Positions 23,112 to 35,480 are shown, counted from the stretch's first letter. The stretch is 64,000 nt of DNA from Harmonia axyridis (GCF_914767665.1 NC_059503.1:9362001-9426000), one strand, 5' to 3'. The notes: generated from the letters alone by a model not told the origin. Translations and numbers: made by a program.

Positions 23112-23260
23112 CTCATAAGAATGCTATCGGGAAAGAAATTGGGCTCTAATAAAGAAGTGAGTGTCGACGTTAAAGCATCTTTCTAAGATAAAGGCAAATT
23201 ATTCTACAGAGAAGGTATTGAAAAGTAAGAAGAGGGTTGAGGTACATATTTCACTCTAAT
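23112..23260 (+). pseudogene. Mariner transposase C-terminal relic
   Basis: LSGKKLGSNKEVSVDVKASF, a stop, then KGKLFYREGIEK. Same protein region as 5040-5175, independently decayed. Confidence 0.55.
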
Positions 23261-23836
23261 GACTACATTTTGAGGAAAGAATGTCTGTTTACTGGTTTGG
23301 CCTGAAACTGATTAGGTTAAGTGTTATGATCAAGCAAAAAATGACCTTTAAAGCTACTCTCGACGTCCTAAATGTCGTCCATATTGTGCTAGTTACAGTT
23401 TTGAGGGCAGACATCTATGACATAGGGACAAGCGGTCATGAAGATTCCGAAAAATGCCACTAAAGAATTAGCTGTCAGACTCTAAAAAAAGTTACCTACA
23501 GTTTGCCGTTTAATCGAACAAAAACAAACTGAAAAAACCCAATATTCTTATAAAACGAGTAAAAAGTTCCCAAACTTAAACCGAAATATAATTCGGCCTC
23601 ACAACAGAACCAGAAAAAAATCCGCCACCGTCTCAGTCGAGAAGTTCGAGAAATCAGGAATCTAATAAATTCCACAGCCACATTCCTTCCCGATCTTCGG
23701 GGGGCGTGGGATACACGTCCCATCCAGAGTGTTGCACTTTGGACATGCTTCACGTAAAGGGGAATATCTCGAGGTGGTAAAATCGATCCGGCAGCAACAC
23801 GTTCAGTTTTTATGTGAGAGCAAAAACAGTACTTAC

Positions 23837-23974
23837 TCTGAGGGATAATTTCTCCAGTGTCGTCGGTCCAGTAGCTGATGGATTTCGGGAACGCTTCTGA
23901 ATGACATTCCAAGGTTATTTGCTGTCCCTCGTATGCGCCCACTAGCTGGTTTTGGATCCAGATCATTGGGGGGA
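23837..23974 (-). CDS. DIP/lachesin-like gene, exon 4 (first half of Ig domain 3)
   Basis: 138 bases with acceptor AACTATTTCAG and donor GTAAGT. It completes T|TC (Phe) and reads PPMIWIQNQLVGAYEGQQIT, LECHSEAFPKSISYW, then TDDTGEIIPQ, ending in phase 1. The sequence HFPPMIWIQNQLVGA formed with exon 3 is nearly invariant in DIP/lachesin proteins. LECHSEAFPKSISYW supplies the first Cys and the core Trp of Ig3. Confidence 0.97.
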
Positions 23975-24309
23975 CTGAAATAGTTAAAATGATGATTTAG
24001 TTATGAATTTGAGATGAGGAATGCTTGCTAAGTTAAATATTTGTTCAAATTAATTACCTATCCAAAATTGACACAAAGCCAATGAAGAAATATTGGGTAA
24101 TTTTTTTCAATATTCTTCGTGAAATTTTTTCAGTTGTGGTTACTTTTCTGACATTTTTGTGATTAGTTGACTCAGTTTATTTCGGGCGAGTGTCAAAGAT
24201 GGATATAATCAAAGAAAAAATAAGCTAAATTTTCGAAATGAAAGCGAAAATGAAAGCCAGGCCCTGGAAAATGTGAATAGTGTTTATGGTCCTGATTCTG
24301 TAACAGTCA

Positions 24310-24892
24310 ATGGCGCGTTATTTTGGTTTGGTCGAGAAGGCACCACGCACTGAAAGGACAATTGGCGAAAATGTCGATGAAATCATGGACATTGTCAAGT
24401 TCGATAAGCAGGTAAGCACTGTTTTGATTGCCCGAGAGCTGAAGAATGTATAAAAAACCGTTTGAAACCATTTGCATAAGGTTGGTCTCAAGAAGAAGCT
24501 CAATGTATGGGTACCACATAAGTTAACACAAAAAAACCACATGGATGGAATTCCATCTGCGACAACGTCAAGCGAAAACGGTCGTGGTCAAAACGCAGGT
24601 AGCCGGTGCAAACGATGGCCAAGCTGTGTGTTTGGTGAAATTGGTAGGGTATTATCTACAATGAGCTGCTTCCCTACGGTACATGTTTTAACTCGGAACT
24701 GTATTGTCAACAATTGGTCCGTCTCAAGGAAACTATCGCCCAGAAGCAGAGAGCTTGCACCAATAGGAGAGGAATTCTGTTCTATCATTACAACGCCAAA
24801 CCATATACATCGATAGTGAATCGCCAGAAGTACTGGGAGTTGGTTGGGAGGTTCTTATATGACCTTATAGTCCGGACTTAGCTCCAAGTGTA
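24310..24892 (+). pseudogene. Mariner transposase relic, interrupted by a SINE-like insertion
   Basis: The frame at 24333-24545 reads APRTERTIGENVDEIMDIVK, VSTVLIARELKNV, HKVGLKKKLNVWVPHKLTQK, an N-terminal domain like that of mellifera-type mariners. After a deletion it continues, with frame changes, through the GRVLSTMSCFP region and YNAKPYTSIVNRQKYWELV, up to the segment matching SPDLAPS. The second catalytic position reads FYHYNA instead of FHQDNA, so the Asp is gone. The 3' part resumes at 25087. Confidence 0.75.
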
Positions 24893-25086
24893 AGCCGGTT
24901 CTCGATACCAGAGAAGTAACGGCCAAGGCCCCTAAGGAGGTTGTCAATTTTATTAACGTCGTTGACGACCTTCCTGGGTTTCTCTGAATGAGTAGGGTAG
25001 TGAACAAAAGATCTGCATGGTCGCAGTTCCCGGAAGGCTTACAGTACCAAAACGACCCCAGTTCAAATAATAATAATAATAATAAT
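24893..25086 (+). mobile_element. SINE-like retroposon with 13-bp target-site duplication and (AAT)n tail
   Basis: Flanked by identical 13-mers AGCTCCAAGTGTA at 24880-24892 and 25087-25099. The 194-bp body ends in (AAT)n. It starts AGCCGGTTCTCGATACC, which resembles a pol III B-box region, so the 5' part of a tRNA-type head may be missing. A related fragment is at 19547-19625. It sits inside the mariner relic and is therefore younger. Confidence 0.8.
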
Positions 25087-25099
25087 AGCTCCAAGTGTA

Positions 25100-26289
25100 T
25101 ATATTCCTATTAATTAGCTTCAACAGAGAATGTTGAAGCGTGAAAATCAACTGTCTAAATATCTATCAATCATTATCAATCTTTCGTGACGTAATTGATA
25201 TGTCAAATATCAACCCAAAATATTTACAATGAATATCGAAAAAATATCTTCCAAACATCACATACCCAATTTTAAGATTTCTTATATAATTACCTGATAT
25301 GATCAAATCAAGTCACTTTCTACCTTCATGTTTTCAAACGAAAGGAAACGAAAATTCAGTTTATAGTTGGCGAACAGAAATAAACAGGTGAGAATAGTCA
25401 AAACTCGAGTTATTCTATCAGAAAATTCACAGGCATAAAATCGAACGATACGTAAAATAAAAATGAACCCGACGACGGAACAGAATGCAGTTTCACCGAT
25501 AAATTTCATCTAATCAGTTGGCAGACCCCTATAAATGCCTGAAGAGCAGCGCTAAGAAATTGAACCTATGTAGAACAACCCAAGATTATAGACATTACGA
25601 CACTACAAACAGATAGGAGGAGAGCGGAATTGCTCAGTTGAAAAGTTTTTATGGGAAACGTCTCAGCGTTTCCGTATTTCCCGGATGTGGAAAATGCATG
25701 TTCATGTCCATTTTCGCGATATTATCTCGGAGGTCTAGAATACTCGAACACTTTTTTGTCTGTTAGTCAATTCTGAATGTTTTATACTGTTTAGCATGTT
25801 CAAGCCATTGATGTTGGGAGTCGGCTAGGAATTGAATTCTGGTTTATATAAAATACATTTTACAACGTATTGAACTTGTTGGCTCAGCAGATTTTATCAC
25901 AAATACGACATTCGTTTCGATGGAAAAGTCTCGAAAATATGAAGAGCACATAATTTTCGAGAATTGTCTTGGATACTGTCAAAATCCACCTTCCAGATTT
26001 TTTAGTAGTTTGTAACTTACCCGACTTTTATGTAACTACATGAAGCGCACAAAATAAATAATATTCTTGAATTAAGAGGTTTCTGAGATCAACATAATCA
26101 TAGACCTCTTATGGAAATTTTGTCAATAAATTTGAATCGCTAGGCTTGATACTTCATGAATCGTCACCAAAGACAAGTGAAAATATCGAAATTATTAGCT
26201 TAATATAAGGTTATCCACAACATGAATTTTGAGCCAGGATTGGTGCAATTGATGCACGAATTGAAGTCGGTAAATCGTTCATATTACCG
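25100..26289. other. Intron 3: nothing recognised
   Basis: No gene, repeat or RNA identified. Confidence 0.3.
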
Positions 26290-28546
26290 AATATTTCCCT
26301 CCTGTCAAAAATGCTGTGTATATGGAGAACAATTATCGAAAATTACAGCTATAATTGCATTGTAGGAAGCGAAACAGCACTGCGATAATTGTTCTGTTCA
26401 TAGATACATAGTTTCAATGCATCTTACACAGTTCGAATCTATGGCAATTCCATTCTACATCAGTTTGACAAGTGATGTAATAGTTTATTCGGGAAATATC
26501 CCCCCGAATTACACTCGTGCATCAAAATGACCAGATAATTTCGCATTCCAGCATGTTTTCTTTGAAAAACTGCATTCGGTCATTTTCATTTTTGGCGAAA
26601 GAGCCCGACACCGAAGGTGGAACTCATGCAGTTTTTATGACAACACGCTGTCATGCAAATTTATCGGTAATTTTGATGCACTTGTGCAATTACTCACGAA
26701 TATTCGTTCAACTCATTATAGTGCAACCCAATTGAAGCCTTGGAGCTCTATGATAAACTTTGAGAGATGATAGTTGTGCTCAATCTGAACATTTATGATT
26801 CGTTCTCGTTTATAAGTTACAAGAATTGGAAATAATTCATTTTTATGTTCGAAATAAAAGTCGGCTGACTAACGAAAATATTGGATGATATAGGGCAACT
26901 AGTTTTATGAATTGATTACTCGCTTTGCTCGTTGATTTGATACTTGGTGTACATTTTGAATAACAATGCATTATTCCAAAACTCAGGCGTATGCAGTTAT
27001 TACATTTGGGTGTTCCAATGGAAACTCCAGAAGAGCAGCTCTAGAATACTAAAGAAAGTCCATATCCAAAGAAAGACACCTACATGCACATACATCAGTA
27101 TTCAATGCATCCTTTCGAAGATTTCAAGCAACATACAAACCTGATCCAAAGAAAGGCATTTGGCCAACTAATGTAATTGTAGAAAATTGAGAAGATGAAA
27201 TAAAAGCTTAAAACTTAAAAAAAAATTATTTTAAGTTATTGTTAAGATAGAAAATGTAGATAATGAAACCCATACACCGAAAGGTAACAAATGGGATAAA
27301 GATTATATATATATAAATAAAAGCTGTCCTTAGCTTCTCTTCGTTAGTGTTAGACGTGTAGACGTGTGTCTATAGTTATTTCAACAACATGCATAAAATA
27401 GATCTATTCCGCTTGTCACCTAATCTGACTAGTCTTGTTTTTCAGCAACTTTTTAGTGTCAATTTTTGAGGTGGAATTTTCGTGAGTAATTGCAGAAGTG
27501 CATCAAAATTACCGATAATTTTGCATGACAGCGAAGGTGGATGGCTTTTTCTCCAAAAATGAAAATGACCGAATGCAGTTTTTCAAAGAAAACACGCTGG
27601 AATGCGAAATTATCCGGTCATTTTGATGCACGAGTGTAATTCGGGGGAATATTTTCCGAAAAAACTGTTACATCACTTGTCAAACTGATGTAGAATGGAA
27701 TTGCCATAAATTCGAACTGTGTAAGATGTATACAAACTATGCATCTATGAACAGTGCAATTATCGCAGGGATATTTCGCTTCCTACAATGCAATTATCGT
27801 GAGTTATTGCACAAGTGCATCAGAATTACCGATAATTTTACATGACAGCATGTTGTCATGAAAACTGCATGAGTTCATTTTCATTTTTGGAGAAAGAGCC
27901 CGACACCGAAGGTAACACGCTGGAATGCGAAATTATCCGGTCATTTTGATGCACGAGTGTAATTCGGGGGAATATTTCCCGAATAAACTGTTACATTACT
28001 TGTCAAACTGATTTAGAATGGAATTGCCATAGATTCGAACTGTGTAAGATGCATAGAAACAATGCATCTATGAACAGAACAATTATCGCAGTGTTGTTTC
28101 GCTTCCTACAATGCAATTATCGCTGTAATTTCCGATAATTGTTCTCCAGATACATAGAATTTTTGACAGGAGGGAAATATTCGCTGTAATTTTCGATAAT
28201 TGTTCTCCATATACATAGAATTTTTGACAGGAGGGAAATATTCGCTGTAATTTTCGATAATTGTTCTCCATATACATAGAATTTTTGACAGGAGGGAAAT
28301 ATTCGCTGTAATTTTCGATAATTGTTCTCCATATACATAGAATTTTTGACAGGAGGGAAATATTCGCTGTAATTTTCGATAATTGTTCTCCATATACATA
28401 GAATTTTTGACAGGAGGGAAATATTCGCTGTAATTTTCGATAATTGTTCTCCATATACATAGAATTTTTGACAGGAGGGAAATATTCGCTGTAATTTTCG
28501 ATTATTGTTCTTTATTTACATATAATTTTTGAAAGGAGGGAAATAT
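26290..28546. repeat. Compound inverted repeat with internal direct duplication
   Basis: The left arm (26290-26705) is the inverted counterpart of 27484-28180. Shared blocks include GGAGAACAATTATCGAAAAT, ATTGCATTGTAGGAAGCGAA, GAATTACACTCGTGCATCAA and CATTTTGATGCAC, in mirrored order. On the right the roughly 310-bp block occurs twice in direct order (27484-27795 and 27796-28120), followed by the seven-unit array. About 780 bases lie between the arms. The motif CAATTATCG or its complement recurs about every 60 bases near the ends. No transposase is visible, and the family was not recognised. Confidence 0.7.
28120..28546 (+). repeat. Minisatellite of seven 61-bp units
   Basis: Units begin at 28120, 28181, 28242, 28303, 28364, 28425 and 28486, each starting TCGCTGTAAT. 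The inner five are essentially identical, while the first and last have several substitutions. The left arm of the surrounding inverted repeat (26290-26350) has a single unit. Open frames across the array (MYMENNY...) come from the repeat and are not genes. Confidence 0.95.
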
Positions 28547-28856
28547 TCAACAATAATTTAATGTCAGTATAGTTCATAAATTATCGTTTAACGCCGATTT
28601 GTATCAACATATTTTGACCCACAACAACATCAGTATTCTTTCCCTGATTAAGGCTGCCTAATCAGACGGTAAACATTAACTCCCCTCCAACCTCACATAA
28701 ATACGAAAATAATATCACATTGCATCCCTCCAACAAGTGCGCTAGCACAAACAGTGTATTCAGTTTCAAAGCCGCTACAGAAGGGGCAGAACATAATGAG
28801 CTGATGAAGGCTAACATGTACATGCACACAAACAACAGCTACCTCGGCATACTCAC
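28547..28856. other. Intron 3, proximal end: nothing recognised
   Basis: Short non-repetitive stretch between the minisatellite and exon 3. Confidence 0.3.
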
Positions 28857-28985
28857 AATGAACAACCAGCATAATCCTCTTGCTGACTGAGGGGGGCAAA
28901 CCATTCGATGCGATGCACAGGTAAGGCCCCATTTGATGTCTAGTCACTCGTGTTATGTTGAGGACGGGCCCCTCCACGCTAACAA
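28857..28985 (-). CDS. DIP/lachesin-like gene, exon 3 (second half of Ig domain 2)
   Basis: 129 bases. The acceptor used is GATTTTTGTTACAG. A second AG six bases further in would break the frame. It completes G|TT (Val) and reads VSVEGPVLNITRVTRHQMGP, YLCIASNGLPPSVSKRIMLV, then VH, leaving T for exon 4; donor GTGAGT. It holds the second cysteine of Ig2 in YLCIASNG, followed by PPSVSKRI, both hallmarks of the family, and an NIT glycosylation sequon. Confidence 0.97.
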
Positions 28986-29513
28986 CTGTAACAAAAATCG
29001 GTCATCAAGTTGATGAAAAACCTGTCGGGTGCATAAACATCGGGCAATTGGGCAACGGGCGTAAGCTATCGCGTTGATGGTCTTGAGTGCAACCAAGTAA
29101 TGAGTGTCATGTTTTCAGCACAGCTGCTGTTTCGTTTGTGGTAACTAGGGTTTCTAATTATTTTGGATCAATGGCGGATGTTTGCGTTCTTGGCAACGGT
29201 GATCACGGTTATTTTTCGTCTTAATTGCTGCTTTTTATTGGAGACGCAAAATCGTTCATCTGAAATCTTATCTTTTCGTTATTCGTCTTCCATTCGAGAA
29301 TGAATATATATTTTCAGCATCGACCACTAAGATACATAGCGGTTGGCGTTGTTTTTATTATTTAACTCAGATATACATATACGAAAAATAGACAAAATTA
29401 CAAAAATACAAATAAAATACCTGATGAAACCTTAAAACACATTCATAGATGAAACTATAAAAAAATATTTTTTCTATGTTACCCTACTAATTTTCCTCCG
29501 TAACTGTTATATA
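28986..29513. other. Intron 2 end: nothing recognised
   Basis: No open frame or repeat of note. Confidence 0.3.
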
Positions 29514-32500
29514 CAGGGTGTCCCAAATTCGATGCTCACTGGAAGCATCTCAAGAACTATAAAACTTAGAGAAAAACCTTCAGGGACCCCCGTTCGTTTT
29601 TTTCTGAATTATAAGATGACAGAAAGCAAACCATTGATATCTTGATTCATTCTCAAGTTACAGAGCGTTTCTAAAAAATTACCATTTCAAATATTTCGTT
29701 ACAACTTGGTTTCAGTTCGGGATATTCGAAAAATCTAAAAGTTTTTCAAAAATGTCATCCGTTTCAAAGATATTGCACATGTTAACATTTTTCAATTGTT
29801 TTGAGTTTCAAATCATTTTGTTCCCATTCTATAAATGTAATCAGGTTATATATAGAGTGTCTCCCTTAATTATGAATTAATTATCCTTTTAGAGATGAGA
29901 TGATAGAGAGGAGAGGAGGAGTCAAATGGGAGATACTATAAACGTCTTGATTACAATTTTACAATTGACACAAAATGAATCAAATCTTGAAAAAATTGAA
30001 AAATATTTGTATATATATATATACACAGGGTGAGTCTTTGACTTGTACATATATTTTAACCCAAGATTCCTGAGGTCAAAAGAAATACTTGTTTCCTTTA
30101 CCATTTTTTCCGATTCGGCCCGGTTAAAAAGATACAGGCTGTTGAAAATCGTTAAAAAAATGTGATTTTCGGCTATATCTCGTAAATGGTTGTATCGAAG
30201 GAAATGATTTTTGAAATATAGCTTTTTTTTGATGTGATACATCTTCTCCGAACACCAGATTCCATACACATTCTTCTGTTTCTTTGTTATGAACATAACA
30301 TACCATAAAAATACCAGAAATTTGAAGAAACCAACTCTTAATAGTAATTTGAACGTTCATTGAAGAATATCTGGCTAATTTGAAAAATAAAAGTATTCTT
30401 CATATTTTCTCGTACAAAGCGCCGTTTTCGAATAACTTGATCTTAAAAAAAAAAAATTATCTGTGAAATTCAAAAAATTGGGTACTTTGGCTGAATGCAA
30501 CTCTGTTCTATTGTGGAAAAAAAAACCACAGAAATGAATATTTACTATGAAGTCATGTCTCAGATTTAAGAATTGAAGTACTAGCCAACTTAGTTTGAAA
30601 ATGAAGTTATTTGAATAAGCTCACCTCAACTCCTCGATTTGATTAAAAATCACTGAGCTTTGGCACAGCTCTGATAATAAGAAGATACTTCACTAAAATC
30701 AACATTTTTTTTTAAAAGTCCAGATTATTCATAAAACCCATGTTTAAAAAAGTTTTCACAAAATAGTCCCATTATAATGACAACAATCAATATCCCACTA
30801 AAGACTGCTGCTATCGAACAATACTGTATTCTTCTTTGGCTCATTCAAACTCACATCGAAACATACCACTAGGACTAGGTACATACTAGACAAATTTTCA
30901 TGTGATTGAGATTGAATACTTTTATTCTTTTGCTATTCCATAAATTCATCCTAAGAGCTTATGATTGACATACTTCCAAGAGGGCCATAATTGTTTTAAT
31001 GTGAAAACAAATTAGGTGAGTTGAAAGAAACCAAATATTCTATTGTGGATATTTACATTGAATACTTCTCATTTATTTTCAATGCCAAAATCAAGATGAA
31101 TTAAGTAGTAAAGTTGGCTATAATGTAGGTACATTTTAACAACAAATTTGATTACAAGTGGAGTCTAACATTTTCCATTGATTACAGAGCCAGAATATTT
31201 TACATATTTCCATATTTTCATACTGATGGTTTCAGAAATATTGATGCATTTCAATATTTTTATGAGATAGTTGGAACAAATCAAATGCTTCATTTCATAA
31301 CAAATATCTTATAACAATAACAGTGTAAACTGTAAATGAAAATTTTAGGTTAGAACATAGATTATTCGAACCGAACTGCTGTGTTTATATTTGGCATCAC
31401 TCGAAATTTGAAATTCAAACTTAAAACCACAGATTACTATAGTCTGTGTTAGATCTTTCATAGATGAATATTATTTATTTGAGATTTTAAGGTTAATTCT
31501 TGCACGAAAAATAAACAACGATATCATATAAATGAAATATAATGAATGAATGGATATGAGTATCAGAGCTAATATGGGTGGTAGCGAGCTCAAGTCGTTA
31601 TAATTATCGAAAATGAAATAGAAATCAAGAGAAGAATATTTAATCTTTAGCGTCAACGAAATTGGAATAACTCATTTATTTGATTATAAACACTACTTTG
31701 TTCAACAAATGGAATGTTAAACGTGAGTTTATGATGGTTTTTCTAATTTAGTAGCTTATTTCCAAGGTTCAAGAGGTATATCTTATGCTCATTTTGAAAA
31801 TTTAAAATGGCTATGTCTTTTTAACAGGGCCGAATCGGAAAAAATGGTAAATGAAAAAAGTGTTTCTTTTGACCTCAAGAACCTTCGGTTAAAATATATG
31901 TACAAGTCAAAGACTCACCCTGTATATATATAGAGCGTGTTCCATCGATATAATGAAGTCCACAAATTCGAAATCTTTAAAACGAATGACATATTTGATG
32001 AACAAGATACCGAAATCGGTTGCCAAAAACTGCGTTGAAAAATATAGGGTGTGTCATTCAAAAATAGTATATTGTGCAACAAATGGGGAAAGTCCAACTT
32101 TTTTCGCGAGTATGGAAGTTTGTGGCACGAGCCTGCAAGGCGAGTGCCGCAAACACACGAGCGAGAAAAGGCCTTTCACCACATGTTGCACACTATACTT
32201 TTCCTACAACTGCGCAAATTTCAATAATTCAAGTAATGGACTTGATTCAAATCAAAATGACCTCCGTTGACAGTATGTGCTAATTTATTGCATTTCCATA
32301 GAAACGACTCAAAAGCCCAATTTCATTGGTCTACCAAGCGAGGTGTGGGCAAAGTGCCGTGGGGAATAATATTTCCAACAGTATGAGCAATACATGGTTT
32401 TGAAATTGAGTAAGCTATGAAGAATAAATGCTACTTTCTATAGCAGTTGTAGGAAAACACAATTTTTCCTCCATTACTCTGAAACGGTGATTGATTTCTA

Positions 32501-32733
32501 TGATCTGTTATGAGTATCATTTATGAACCATTAAAATTAATGAAAAAAGGGTTAGATTTTTTCGAATATCTCGAACCGAAATCAAGATATAGCGGAATGT
32601 TTGAAACGGTCCTTCTTCAAAAATGCCCTGTGATTTAAGAGAATTAAGATATCCATGATCTGCTTTATGTTATATTATTAGTACTAAAAGTTCTCGAGAT
32701 GTTTTCAATGAGAATCGAATTTGGGACACCTTG
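29514..32733. mobile_element. Non-autonomous element with about 200-bp inverted termini (outer of a nested pair)
   Basis: The left end is CAGGGTGTCCCAAATTCGAT after TA. The right end in reverse complement is CAAGGTGTCCCAAATTCGAT after TA. The arms stay alignable for about 220 bases (GAACTTTTAG-like, GATATCTT, TTTCGGTTCGAGATATTCG). Another element (30026-31922) sits inside, so the original length was about 1.3 kb. No transposase was seen. Confidence 0.7.
30026..31922. mobile_element. Nested element with about 130-bp inverted termini
   Basis: The left end is CAGGGTGAGTCTTTGACTTG. The right end reverse-complemented is CAGGGTGAGTCTTTGACTTG, followed in both arms by TACATATATTTTAACC and CCATTTTTTCCGATTCGGCC. 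TA borders the right end. The 1.6-kb interior is AT-rich with no transposase that I can read. Confidence 0.7.
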
Positions 32734-33705
32734 TAGGTACACGATAAATTTTCACTTGCTCGAATCAGTTATTACGGAAATAATTATGTTGAACTCTCAA
32801 TGGTTCAGTTGAAGCAATCAACAATGCAAATCAATTTTGCCTATTGGTATTAGAAAATAATGAGCACAACAGAAAATAATTATGTTGAATTAAAACCGAC
32901 AAACATTCTGGAAAGAACGAAATTCTATCAAGTTCATCCGTGTCAAGGAAAAGATAATAGAAATTATCACAAAGTCGTTTCTACCACTTATAATCTGTAA
33001 AAATGGCAAGTAATTTCAATTCGCAAACATCAAATCGATGCTTCGCAGCTCAGAGTGGAAAGCATCCCCGAAATTGGAGGCTCAACATCTGTCAACATTC
33101 TGCGGTGAATATTTCATAAAAAAGCAAACCTTGCGTAGGGTTTTAATTACTATGCAGAAACCGAAGACTGAAATGATAGCTTCTTTCGTTTAATTATAAT
33201 ATAACGAGGAGAACGATATCGGATATTTGAGGAGGAAGAGATGTTATTTAATGAGCTATCCACATAATGTACAGGGAGTGATTTGCGGAAAAATTACCTA
33301 CAACAGCAAGCTATTATCATAAAAGAACTGATGGTATTTTCCATCAAAAATTCATTGAACCATCAATGATAATTAATTTGTCATTAAGTGGGATTGATGA
33401 TATTTATATAGGTAGGAATCGCATGTTAGTTCACTGAAACTTTCTGAGAGCATCCTCGTATAGCATAATAAGAAAATCGGTGTTATTTTCATCAGAAAAT
33501 AGTAAAAGTTTCTCTAGAATTATTTCACGATTGAAAAGCAGTTGTTTCATAATATAAATAAACTACTAAAAATACGTAGGTGTACCTAAATTGACTGAGC
33601 AATGGATAAGTATTTTTTCAATACGCTCGTTGCCATTCATTTTTCCAACAATAATAAATGTAGGGTCACTTTACCTTCGATATTAAGTTACAGACTCAAA
33701 CTTAT
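32734..33705. other. Intron 2: nothing recognised
   Basis: AT-rich, no repeat or gene identified. Confidence 0.3.
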
Positions 33706-34647
33706 GAAGGGTGTTTTATTCAGACCTATAGAACTTTAAATTCCAATAAAACAACGATGGATTATTCGATTGACATGAATTTTATTTATTCGCAAGATAA
33801 TCTTGTGGCATTGAATTTTAAATATGATTTCTGGCATATGACCTCCACGGCTGGCTCAGATGTAGTCCAATCGGGACGTCCAATTTTCGATTACTTTTTC
33901 CAACATTTGTGGCCGTATATCGGCAATAATACGGCGAATGTTGTCTTCCAAATGGTCAAGGGTTTGTGGCTTATCCGCATAGACCAATGACTTTACATAC
34001 CTTCACAGAAAGTAGTCTAGCGGTGTTAAATCACAAGATCTTGGAGGCCAATTTACAGGTCCAAAACGTGAAATTAGGCGGTCACCAAACGTGTCTTCCA
34101 ATAAATCGATTGTGGCACGAGCTGTGTGACATGTTGCGCCGTCTTGTTGGAACCACAGCTCCTGGACATCATGGTTGTTCAATTCAGGAATGAAAAAGCT
34201 AGTAATCATGGCTCCATACCGATCACCATTGACTTTAACGTTCTGGCCATCATCGTTTTCGAAGAAGTACGGACCAATGATTCCACCAGACCATAAAGCG
34301 CATCAAACAGTCAGTTTTTCTGGATGTAACGGTGTTTCGACATACACTTGAGGATTAGCTTCACTCCAAATGCGGCAGTTTTGTTTGTTGACGTAGCCAT
34401 TTAACCAGAAGTGCGCTTCATCGCTAAACAAAATAAAATGGTCATAGTGCGCGATACGTATTCCGCACAGAACCATTATTTTCGAAATAAAATTGCACTA
34501 TTTTCAAGTGTTGTTCAGGCGTGAATCTATTCATGATGGATTGCCAAACCAAACTGAAAATAAATCACTTGACAACTGTTGAATAGGTTGCCATTACGAA
34601 CAGTAATGCCTACTTAAAGTTATATTCTTCGAAAAAAAACACCCGTT
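33706..34647 (-). mobile_element. DD41D-spaced mariner-like element, copy C (internally deleted)
   Basis: AAGGGTGTTTT at the left and, reverse-complemented, ACGGGTGTTTTTTTTCGAAG at the right. The minus strand carries transposase C-terminal and middle parts: FFIPELNNHDVQELWFQQDG, then FGPVNWPPRSCDLTPLDYF. The N-terminal part is cut so that the RNTYRA-like codons run into TTTTGTTTAGCGATGAAG. The same junction is seen in copy D. Confidence 0.85.
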
Positions 34648-34737
34648 TTTACGAAATTTTGAAACGTCTCTTTTGAAGTTTAGTTCTAACGAAGAAAAAA
34701 GTTGTATGGTATTTTGATAGAACGATTTAACAACTTA

Positions 34738-34850
34738 TGAATGTTGTTGAAGCGTGTATCTTTTCATAATTAAATGGCACAACCTACTGAACACAAATGA
34801 CATAATTTTAAAGAAATAATACACAGTGTTGCCATTTAAACAATTTCAAT
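34738..34850 (+). repeat. Dispersed repeat shared with 1082-1158
   Basis: GTTGAAGCGTGTATC, then ATGGCACAACCTACTGA and AAATGACATAA. Unrecognised family. Confidence 0.5.
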
Positions 34851-35194
34851 TGATATAATTCTCATTGAAAAACGTTTTGCTATGATGTACACATGATTGA
34901 TTCCAAATATATGAATGAAATACCTAATCGTTCATCTACAAAGTAACATTTTTATGTATGCAATGAAAGTCAGAGCCATGTATGTCGGGCAGCAAAATAT
35001 TTCAACAATATTCCAGGAATTCACCTATAAACGTTTTCGACATGACTATAAAAATAAATTACGCACATTGTTCGTTCGGATGGCTGTATAGTGTCGACAC
35101 CATCGAAATATTCACATTCGCTACGTAACGACTGTAGAACTCGTTTGGGAGGCGAATAATGGTCATGATTTTTCGATAGAAATGGTTTGGTAAG

Positions 35195-35480
35195 CAGGCC
35201 CAATATCTTTATGTGTTTAGGTAAATTGAAGTTACGATAAGTTCTATATAGGTCGAAAAAAGAAGATGCAAAAGAGTGTTTACATGATGAGTTTCAAAAT
35301 CAACTATAATGGATTTCTCTCATCAAAGGAAACACTTTTTGCATTTGCCATTTTTTGCTCGAATATATATTGTTAAACTCGTGAACAATGTCCACATTGC
35401 AAAGTGTAACAATGTGACCTATAAAGCCACTTAGACGGCGAAACAATTGTTCAAATAAAATCTGTGGAAATTGAAAAGTA
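35195..35480 (+). mobile_element. Penelope-like element 3' end (partial)
   Basis: From about 35360 the sequence parallels the 3' flank of the Penelope-like relic at 18900-19040: GCAA(T/A), TGTAAC, AGCC.CTTAGACGGCGA, then AAAATCTGTGGAAATT. No coding part is preserved here. The left boundary is uncertain. DD41D copy D starts immediately after it. Confidence 0.5.
35395..35455 (+). ncRNA. Hammerhead-like motif of a Penelope-like element, second copy
   Basis: CTATAAAGCC in place of CTGATGAAGCC, then loop CTTAGA, GGC and an intact GAAAC at 35439-35443. AATTGTT follows, compatible with a tiny stem III. The left half of the catalytic core has decayed while the right half is intact, complementary to the lesion in the copy at 18971-19016. 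Confidence 0.5.

Noticed and set aside
28083..28460. Repetitive open frames (MYMENNYRKLQR...)
   Set aside because: They are translations of the 61-bp minisatellite in three frames. The unit length is not a multiple of three, so each frame cycles through the others.
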